Below, in pieces: positions 58,367-64,000 of a DNA stretch of 64,000 nucleotides. Under the pieces are notes generated by a model. That model saw only the letters and a list, made by a program, of their open reading frames with translations. It did no database searches and was not told the origin of the DNA. Within the stretch, counting starts at the first letter, position 1. The number at the start of each line of letters is the position of its first letter. Both the position numbers and the translations under genes were made by a program. This stretch comes from Fibrobacter sp. (GTDB taxonomy: Bacteria; Fibrobacterota; Fibrobacteria; Fibrobacterales; Fibrobacteraceae): the NCBI GenBank assembly GCA_017642335.1, contig JAGCPF010000042.1:1-64000 (forward strand), given 5' to 3'.

Positions 58367-59604
58367 CACTTACCTCCGCGCAGGCACTTGAGGTATGTCC
58401 GCACGTCATCGAGCGGATTGCATTCCTTTACCTTGTACAAATACTCGTTCACCATCTTCTTGGCGAAACGCACATACATCATCTGGATGCGGCTGCGGTC
58501 GACTTCCGACACCTCGGGTAACGAACGCAACAACTTTTCGCACTCCATGTCGGCCGACTGCACCGTCTTTTCGGCAAGCAGGTGAATCTCCTTCGCTATG
58601 TCGTCCATGCGGTACCACTGCAAAAATTCGTCCAGGCCTTCCTTCAAAATTTTCTGCGCGGCTTCCAGTTCGACCATGCGCAAGCGGCGGTTCTCGGAGA
58701 CAATCTTTTCGAGGTCGTCGACGCACACGTACTGCACGCCGGGGAGTTCTCCGATGGAGGCTTCGGCATTGCGCGGGCTACCGAGGTCGATGACAAGGCG
58801 CGCCGCCTTATTTGCATCTGCACCCCCAATCGCTTCGGCAAAATCCTTCTTCGTGACAATCGGTTCCTGGCAAGCGCTACACAAAATCACCACATCGCAC
58901 TGGCCAAGCACCTGGTAACGGTCTTCGAACTTGACGGGAGTGAGCACGTCAGCAAATTTCTGGGCATTCGCGAACGTCCTGCTGCTCGCAAAAATCTTCG
59001 TCGTATTTTCCTGCACGTACTTAAGCATGAGCGATCCCATCTCGCCCAAGCCCACGATATACACCGTACGGTTTTCGAGGTCATCGAAGGAATGCTGCAC
59101 CTGCTTCATCGCCAAGAACGGGATGTTGCAGCTGAGCTTGCTCAAGTTGGTTTCCGTCTTGATGCGCTTGGTCGTATGGATGGCGCCCTGGAACAACTTG
59201 TTGAGGCTGTTGCCCGTCGCCCCGAACTTGAGGGCGGTCTCGTAAGCGCGGCCAATCTGGTGCAAAATCTGGTCTTCGCCCACCGCCACGGAATCAAGCC
59301 CCGCACACACGTTCATCACATGGTGGGCCACTTCGTCACCCGACTTGAAATAGAAAAACTTCGCAAAATCTTCGTAGCTTTGGCGGGCCAGGTCGCACAC
59401 GTAACGTACAAGTTCAGCCTCGCCAATGTCGCGGTCCGACGCCACGTAGACCTCGGTGCGGTTGCAAGTTGCCAATATCAAGAGTTCGTCAAAAGGAGAA
59501 TGAGCAAGCGCTTCCGACTTCACATCCATCGGGATGTAGAACTTCTCGCGGACTGCAATTTCGGCCACCTTGTGGCTCATGCCTGCCATGTAAATCTTAC
59601 GCAT
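58366..59604 (-). CDS. hemA: Glutamyl-tRNA reductase
   Basis: A 412-residue enzyme: catalytic Cys in LLILATCNRTEVYV (C47), VCAGLDSVAVGEDQILHQI, NADPH-binding VYIVGLGEMGSLMLKYV, and LVIDLGSPRNAE. It reduces Glu-tRNA to glutamate-1-semialdehyde, the first committed step of C5-pathway tetrapyrrole synthesis. First gene of the hemA-hemC unit. Confidence 0.95.
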   Translation of the reverse strand: MRKIYMAGMSHKVAEIAVREKFYIPMDVKSEALAHSPFDELLILATCNRTEVYVASDRDIGEAELVRYVCDLARQSYEDFAKFFYFKSGDEVAHHVMNVCAGLDSVAVGEDQILHQIGRAYETALKFGATGNSLNKLFQGAIHTTKRIKTETNLSKLSCNIPFLAMKQVQHSFDDLENRTVYIVGLGEMGSLMLKYVQENTTKIFASSRTFANAQKFADVLTPVKFEDRYQVLGQCDVVILCSACQEPIVTKKDFAEAIGGADANKAARLVIDLGSPRNAEASIGELPGVQYVCVDDLEKIVSENRRLRMVELEAAQKILKEGLDEFLQWYRMDDIAKEIHLLAEKTVQSADMECEKLLRSLPEVSEVDRSRIQMMYVRFAKKMVNEYLYKVKECNPLDDVRTYLKCLRGGK

Positions 59605-59762
59605 GTTCCAAAATTAGAAAAATATCATGAGGCAATTTGAGCACGCAGTTTTCGGTATTGCGGACAATCGGACCCCGAATCGGGCTTCACTTGAAATTTA
59701 TGGCCATGCACCTCAAAAAATAAACTATATTGTCGTCATCTCAAACTAATAAGGAGATAATC

Positions 59763-60179
59763 ATGAAAATCGTATATTCCCTTATCATCGTCGCAGTCGC
59801 TTTCGCCCTGTCCGCCTGCTCCAACTACAGCAAGCACAACTACACGGAAGTTCCGCTCAGCGACGGCGAAGAAATCGCTCCGCTCAATGAATTCTGCTAC
59901 TTCGACACCGAACCGCAAGGCGCAGCATTCAAAGTCGTCAAGAAGAAAGTCATTGTCGCCGGTAATTTCTTTGGTTCCACCGACGGCCTGCTTCCCAAGC
60001 TCGAACAGAAAGTCACGAGCCGCGGAGGTAACGCCATCGCCAACTTCAGCGCTTCCCAGCTTTTCGGCTTCTGGCCCTGGCGCATTATCAGACCGTACAC
60101 CAGCGGTGACGCCATCCAGATTCTGAACGCTCACGGCAAGACCTGTGCCGAACTCGGCGGACATCTCCGCGCACAGTAA
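59763..60179 (+). CDS. Small lipoprotein, 138 residues
   Basis: ATG at 59763 follows AAGGAG. The lipobox is FALSAC. The mature domain (GAAFKVVKKKVIVAGNFFGS, KVTSRGGNAIANFSASQLFG) resembles the YSIRK-less periplasmic 'RcsF/TonB-like' small lipoproteins only in size; the stretch GGNAIANF is shared with DUF4156-like lipoproteins. The function is unknown. It is convergent with ahbAB and its terminator lies inside that gene. Confidence 0.75.
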   Translation: MKIVYSLIIVAVAFALSACSNYSKHNYTEVPLSDGEEIAPLNEFCYFDTEPQGAAFKVVKKKVIVAGNFFGSTDGLLPKLEQKVTSRGGNAIANFSASQLFGFWPWRIIRPYTSGDAIQILNAHGKTCAELGGHLRAQ

Positions 60180-60194
60180 TATCGGCAAAAAAGT

Positions 60195-61328
60195 TCACTT
60201 TAAATCAATGGACTTAAATCCCACGCGCACTACGCGTGGGTATTTTTTATGCAAAAAAAAGGTAAAGCTCGTCTTCTTGAGTTCACGCACGGAATTGAGG
60301 ACGGCGTAATCAGGATTGCCGATAGAGGCGGCAGCGTCTTTTATATACTGGTCCAGTTCGGCGGCAGACGGCGCATGCATCATGGCATAGAGAGTATACG
60401 GGAAACCTTCAAAAGCAGGCCGGTTGTAGCAATGGGAAATGTAGGGCTTTTGTGCGAGGACCGCGCCACATTCCACATCCAACTTCCTACCGTCGACTAC
60501 TTCAAAGCAGACCATCGCATTATACGCGAAGCCGGCGTCTTGATGACGGAGAACAGCACCGAAACGGCGCATTCTCTTTTGAGCAAGGTCGTCGCGGAGT
60601 TCTTTACAGGAGACACCCCAGTCCTTGAAAGGGGTCAGCGTGTGCGGGATGTCGGTACAGGCAATGCTGATGCGGGCGCGGTCGGAATCGGACAAAATGC
60701 GGGCAGGAGATTGCTTCACTTCATTGCATTCCGTTCGCAATGACAATCCAGAGTTACACACTTCGCTCAAAAAGACACTTCTCTCGTCTCTCGTCTTTCG
60801 TCTCTCGTCTAACCCCTTCCCCATCACCGTGTTTATCTTGAATTTTTTTGTCGCGGAGAGAATATGCACGTCATGCAAGTCCGTGCTGGCGCAAAGCCCA
60901 TCCACAATCCTGCGAATTTCCTCTTCGGACTCTGCAATGACGGTAAACCACACGTTGTATTCGTGGGAGCGGACGTAATTGTGCGTAATCGCCGGGACTG
61001 CATTCACTGCAGCAGCGAACTTGTCGAGGGCCGAATCATCAGAAGCCCCCGTTGCAATTGTCGGCACTTTCCCCGCGCAAAGCCTAGAGATAAAGCCCAA
61101 TGTCTTGGAATCGTACACGCCACCGATACGGCGGACAATACCCGACCGGCGCAGATTTTCGATTGCATCGAAGACCTGCTGTTCCGTGAAAGTTCCGCTA
61201 GCATCGGCGCCAGCATTTTCACCAGTCCCCTGCGCATTCAACATCTCGGCCAATCGCAGGTACGGGCGCTCTTCCAGCGGGAAAGCATCCTGGATGACAG
61301 AGAGAAGACGCTGTTCAAGTTCAGTCAT
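60195..61328 (-). CDS. Fused AhbA-AhbB siroheme decarboxylase
   Basis: A 377-residue protein that reads as two Lrp/AsnC-like siroheme decarboxylase halves in one chain. Half 1 (~1-155): LEQRLLSVIQDAFPLEERPY, VRRIGGVYDSKTLGF, THNYVRSHEYNVWFTVIAES. Half 2 (~200-375): TPFKDWGVSCKELRDDLAQK, MRRFGAVLRHQDAGFAYNAM, ISHCYNRPAFEGFPYTLYAM. AhbA and AhbB decarboxylate siroheme to didecarboxysiroheme. Between the halves ~40 residues (RRKTRDERS… to …CNEVKQ) are encoded by intergenic-type repeat DNA. ATG at 61328 is chosen because everything upstream is AT-rich repeat. AhbC is directly upstream. Confidence 0.85.
   Translation of the reverse strand: MTELEQRLLSVIQDAFPLEERPYLRLAEMLNAQGTGENAGADASGTFTEQQVFDAIENLRRSGIVRRIGGVYDSKTLGFISRLCAGKVPTIATGASDDSALDKFAAAVNAVPAITHNYVRSHEYNVWFTVIAESEEEIRRIVDGLCASTDLHDVHILSATKKFKINTVMGKGLDERRKTRDERSVFLSEVCNSGLSLRTECNEVKQSPARILSDSDRARISIACTDIPHTLTPFKDWGVSCKELRDDLAQKRMRRFGAVLRHQDAGFAYNAMVCFEVVDGRKLDVECGAVLAQKPYISHCYNRPAFEGFPYTLYAMMHAPSAAELDQYIKDAAASIGNPDYAVLNSVRELKKTSFTFFLHKKYPRVVRVGFKSIDLK
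60220..60250 (+). terminator. Terminator of the 59763 lipoprotein, embedded in ahbAB
   Basis: CCCACGCG (60220-60227) pairs with CGCGTGGG (60233-60240), followed by TATTTTTTAT. It lies within the last ~18 codons of the convergent ahbAB gene, where it encodes PRVVRVG. Confidence 0.85.
60707..60816. repeat. Intergenic-type repeat inserted in the ahbAB coding sequence
   Basis: GGAGATTGCTTC (60707) and TTCGCAATGACA (60734) match the element at 56341-56378, followed by tandem TCTCGTCTCTCGTCTTTCGTC words (to 60816). It is translated without a stop and falls exactly at the joint between the two siroheme-decarboxylase halves. Confidence 0.75.
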
Positions 61329-61357
61329 ATTCAATGTGAAGCGAGAAGTGAAAAACT

Positions 61358-61427
61358 GATTGATAATTGATGATTGATAATTGATAATTGATAATTTCAC
61401 ATCATCCATCATCCATTATCAATTATC
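61358..61427. repeat. GATAATTGAT-type repeat and hairpin between ahbC and ahbAB
   Basis: Tandem TGATAATTGAT words with a 13-bp inverted repeat (GATAATTGATAAT at 61383-61395, partner at 61415-61427). The right arm covers the ahbC stop codon. The stem would separate the two genes' transcripts or act as a processing site. Confidence 0.75.
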
Positions 61428-62595
61428 CATTAATCTCCGCGTCCGTCAGGTAACACGCCGGGTCCTGTTCCCAGAAGTCGCCGGTCACGGCCTCGGCACG
61501 GGTGCGGAAGTTACCGTTGCAAAGGTTCAGGTAGGCGCACTTGGGGCAGCGTCCCTTCAAAATCGGCTTGCGGTTCTTGAGGCCCGCCATAATCGGGTTG
61601 GATTCGTCGCTCCAGATTTCACCGAAACTGCGCTCGCGCACGTTGCCGAGCGTGATGTACTGCGTGAACTGGTCGGGGTGAACGTTCCCGATGCTGTCGA
61701 TGTTGCCGAACGCCATGCCGCTGCGGTTGCCACCGTTACGCTGGATGAGTTCCAGCACCTTAGCCGCACGGGCCGGGTCTTCGCGCTTCATGCGCAGGTA
61801 CAGGTAGACGGCGTCGGCATGGTTGTCTACCGTCAGAATTTCCTTGTCGATGCCGCGTTTCTTGAAGTCGAGCGTGCGGTCGATAATCAAGTCCATCGCC
61901 TTGCGGCTTTCTTCGTGGTTCAAGTCGTTCTCGACCATCGCGGAACCGCGCCCGCTGTAAACCAAGTGATAGAAGCACACGCGGTCGATGTTCTCGCTTT
62001 CGAGCAAGTCGAACATCGCGTTCAGGTCTTGCACGTTGTAGCGCGTAATCGTAAAGCGGAGTCCCACCTTCTGGCCGGTCGCCACGCAGTTGCGGATACC
62101 GCGGAGCGCAAGCCTGTAGGCGCCCTCCTTGCCACGGAACTTGTCATGCGTCGCTTCGCAGCCGTCCAGGCTGATGCCCACGTAGCCCACGCCCATGTCC
62201 TTGAGTTTCTGGGCCACGTCAGGCGTAATGCAGGTGCCGTTCGTGCTGATGGTCGGGCGGATTCCCTTGCTTGCCGCATAGTTCGCGAGTTCAAAAAAGT
62301 CGGGGCGCAAGAGCGGTTCTCCACCGCTGAAAAGGATTACCGGCACCTTGAAATCTGCCAACTGGTCAATGAGGGCGATTCCCTCTTCGTGGGTCAATTC
62401 GTTCTGGTACTTGATGGCCTCGGAACGGGCATAGCAGTGTACGCAACTCAAATTGCAAGTCTTGGTGCAGTTCCACACCACCACGGGGCCACGGCCCGGC
62501 GCCACGCCATTCTTGCATTCATGCGCCTTAGGTTCGTAACGCAGTTGGTCGCCGTAATTCGGGGAATCCATCAAAAGCTTGGTAATGCTAATCAT
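61423..62595 (-). CDS. ahbC: Radical SAM protein AhbC (didecarboxysiroheme to Fe-coproporphyrin)
   Basis: A 390-residue radical SAM enzyme with the cluster motif CNLSCVHC (C47, C51, C54), SGGEPLLRPDFFEL and SLDGCEATHDKFRG. The C-terminus has a second Cys set (GRCPKCAYLNLCNG, then DPACYLTDAEI) characteristic of AhbC. It removes two acetate side chains from didecarboxysiroheme, giving Fe-coproporphyrin III. ATG at 62595 is used (a GTG precedes it in frame). With AhbAB it shows that haem is made through siroheme here. AhbD, the last enzyme, is not seen. Confidence 0.85.
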   Translation of the reverse strand: MISITKLLMDSPNYGDQLRYEPKAHECKNGVAPGRGPVVVWNCTKTCNLSCVHCYARSEAIKYQNELTHEEGIALIDQLADFKVPVILFSGGEPLLRPDFFELANYAASKGIRPTISTNGTCITPDVAQKLKDMGVGYVGISLDGCEATHDKFRGKEGAYRLALRGIRNCVATGQKVGLRFTITRYNVQDLNAMFDLLESENIDRVCFYHLVYSGRGSAMVENDLNHEESRKAMDLIIDRTLDFKKRGIDKEILTVDNHADAVYLYLRMKREDPARAAKVLELIQRNGGNRSGMAFGNIDSIGNVHPDQFTQYITLGNVRERSFGEIWSDESNPIMAGLKNRKPILKGRCPKCAYLNLCNGNFRTRAEAVTGDFWEQDPACYLTDAEING

Positions 62596-62621
62596 AGGCA
62601 CAAATCTAGAAATTTACAACA

Positions 62622-62651
62622 GAAAACGCCCCACTCACGTGGGACGTTTTC
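62622..62651 (-). terminator. Terminator of the 62674 gene
   Basis: GAAAACG/CGTTTTC ends around CCCAC-TCAC-GTGGG; on the minus strand it ends in CGTTTTC. Placed between 62674 and ahbC. Confidence 0.75.
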
Positions 62652-62673
62652 AAATTCAGAAGTATAAGCAGCT

Positions 62674-62979
62674 TTACTTTTCAGCAGCGAATTTCTTGGA
62701 CGCGGCCTTGACCTTGGGGTCGGACATGGCGTCCTTGATCTTCTGCTTGATGCCGTCTTCGATGGACTTTTTAAGCTTGGCTGCGAGGTTGGGGAAACGT
62801 TCTTCCAGGGAATCGCTAAAGATGGCCGGCTTCTTAGCGGCGGGGGCGCCACCCTTGCGCTTGGCATTGGCGGGACGCTTCTTCTTGGCCGGGGCCTTCT
62901 TCTCTTGAGATTTTTCTGTAGATTTCGGTTCCTGAGGCTTGACTTCTTCTGTGGTTTTGACTTCTGTTTCTTCTGCCAT
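62674..62979 (-). CDS. Small Lys/Ala-rich protein
   Basis: A 101-residue protein: an acidic/Lys-Glu N-terminus, a basic KKAPAKKKRPANAKRKGG stretch, and a helical C-terminus (RFPNLAAKLKKSIEDGIKQK). GAGG precedes the ATG. The basic middle resembles histone H1-like or ribosome-associated tails, so nucleic-acid binding is possible. It has its own terminator. Confidence 0.7.
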   Translation of the reverse strand: MAEETEVKTTEEVKPQEPKSTEKSQEKKAPAKKKRPANAKRKGGAPAAKKPAIFSDSLEERFPNLAAKLKKSIEDGIKQKIKDAMSDPKVKAASKKFAAEK

Positions 62980-63049
62980 AATATACCTCTTGGAAAATGA
63001 TTAATAGACGCGCCCAAAGATAGTAATTTTTGCAAAAATTATCAAGTGA

Positions 63050-63080
63050 GCCCCCCTAGCCCCTAGATCCTAGCCCCTAT
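63050..63080. repeat. CTAGATCCTAGCCCCTA-type repeat at the mnmG end
   Basis: CCCCTAGCCCCTAGATCC at 63054-63071 matches the repeat words at 56305-56330 and 56475-56500. It runs into the mnmG stop codon. Confidence 0.6.
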
Positions 63081-64000
63081 TCTCCAACCAATGTGCGAGA
63101 ACGGTGATATCGGCGGGGCGGACGCCGGGGATGCGGCTTGCCTGCCCCAGCGTGAGCGGCTTGTGGGCATTCAGGCGCTGGCGGCTCTCGATACTGATGG
63201 CGGTCACCTGCATAAAATCCATGTCGGCGGGAAGCCGAACCGACTCCATCTTCTTCTGCTCGACAATTTCCCTTTCCTGGCGGTCGAAGAAGCCCGCATA
63301 GAGTTCCTGGGCGTACATGTACCACTGGTCGCGGCGGGTGAGCTGCATGTCGGGCAGGGCCACCTTGAAAAATGCCTCGGGGTCGATGCCGGGACGGCGG
63401 AACACGTTAATCCAGCGGGTGCGCTCCGTCGCAAGGGCTTGGCCACCCGCAGCGAGGATCTCGTTCGCCCGTTCGGGCATCGCAGATTCCTCAACCATGC
63501 GCGTGCGGGCTGATTCCATCAAGCAGCGTCGACGCTTCCAGTCGTCGTAGTCGCTGTCCGAAATCATGCCGATTTCGTGGGCGCGGTCCTTGAGGCGCAT
63601 CTCGGCGTTGTCGCTGCGCAGGAAAAGCCTGTACTCGGCGCGACTCGTGAACATCCTGTAAGGCTCGTCGAGCAGGATGTTCGAGAGGTCGTCCGCCATT
63701 ACCCCCAGGTAACTGTCGGAACGACCTAAAATAAAGGGGCCCTCCCCCTTTATTTTCAGAGCCGCGTTGATGCCGGCCAGCAAACCCTGGCCCGCGGCTT
63801 CTTCGTACCCGCTCGTGCCGCAGACCTGGCCCGCAAAGTAGAGCCCCGGAACCTTCTTGCACTCGAAGGTCGGGTAAAGCTGCGTCGCGTCGACCGAATC
63901 GTACTCTACAGCATAGCCGATTTGCAACACGCGGGCGCGCGTGAGCCCGGGAATCGTGTGGATGGCGGCGAGCTGGATGTCGGCAGGCAGGCTCGAACTG
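63070..64000 (-). CDS. mnmG: MnmG (GidA), C-terminal part, runs off the window
   Basis: The frame is open to the right edge, so about 309 C-terminal residues are seen. Landmarks are YPTFECKKVPGLYFAGQVCG, GTSGYEEAAGQGLLAGINAA, MFTSRAEYRLFLRSDNAEMR and the terminal SRIPGVRPADITVLAHWL. MnmG with MnmE installs carboxymethylaminomethyl on U34 of tRNAs, using FAD. The 5' half with the FAD site is outside. Its end meets an intergenic repeat. Confidence 0.96.
   Translation of the reverse strand, partial: SSSLPADIQLAAIHTIPGLTRARVLQIGYAVEYDSVDATQLYPTFECKKVPGLYFAGQVCGTSGYEEAAGQGLLAGINAALKIKGEGPFILGRSDSYLGVMADDLSNILLDEPYRMFTSRAEYRLFLRSDNAEMRLKDRAHEIGMISDSDYDDWKRRRCLMESARTRMVEESAMPERANEILAAGGQALATERTRWINVFRRPGIDPEAFFKVALPDMQLTRRDQWYMYAQELYAGFFDRQEREIVEQKKMESVRLPADMDFMQVTAISIESRQRLNAHKPLTLGQASRIPGVRPADITVLAHWLENRG

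Overview
The window looks like chromosome of a Fibrobacter-type bacterium (phylum Fibrobacterota). The inference rests on secreted plant-polysaccharide enzymes (GH8, GH43, CE6 esterase) with low-complexity linkers and Por/T9SS-like C-terminal tails, a gingipain-like C25 protease of the PorU kind, many Ser/Asp-rich lipoproteins, and a siroheme-dependent haem pathway. No rRNA, tRNA or CRISPR array was seen.

About 1-20.8 kb is an accessory or defence island, partly AT-rich and full of broken genes. It holds remnants or copies of RhuM, ORF6N, KilA-N and DUF1016/YhcG proteins, a DinJ-type antitoxin with a broken PIN toxin, a DNA-methylase remnant, and a complete DpnII-like GATC restriction-modification operon (ASCH protein, Dam-type methylase, DpnII nuclease, a helix-hairpin-helix glycosylase-like protein, DpnA-like methylase). 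Next come a GHKL-ATPase/TIR fusion facing a Dcm-type cytosine methylase with an unrecognised 406-residue partner, a second YhcG gene, an orphan UPF0175-like antitoxin, and two Schlafen-AlbA/ATPase regulators, one broken. Two kinds of structure tie this island together: short near-perfect palindromes with variable arms, found inside reading frames, in leaders and as a dense cluster at 4.07-4.62 kb; and a promoter-plus-leader cassette repeated upstream of both yhcG genes and an AlbA_2 gene.

About 20.8-41 kb is mostly housekeeping: metE with a divergent LysR regulator, yicC, a four-gene envelope operon including the PorU-like protease, a release-factor-like rescue protein, a lamin-tail lipoprotein, ssb, asd, two exported proteins, a PutP-type symporter and trmO. 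About 41-54 kb carries the GH8 enzyme, CE6 esterase, lipoproteins, a GT2/NAD-sugar-epimerase pair, a GyrA/ParC-type topoisomerase and a GH43 enzyme.

About 53.5-64 kb carries a dCMP deaminase, an acyltransferase, a short-chain dehydrogenase and scattered haem genes (hemC, hemA, a fused ahbA-ahbB and ahbC), ending in the 3' part of mnmG. Together hemA and hemC make the tetrapyrrole precursor, and AhbAB plus AhbC act on siroheme. Intergenic gaps here hold short-period hairpin-forming repeats, one of which has entered the ahbAB coding sequence.
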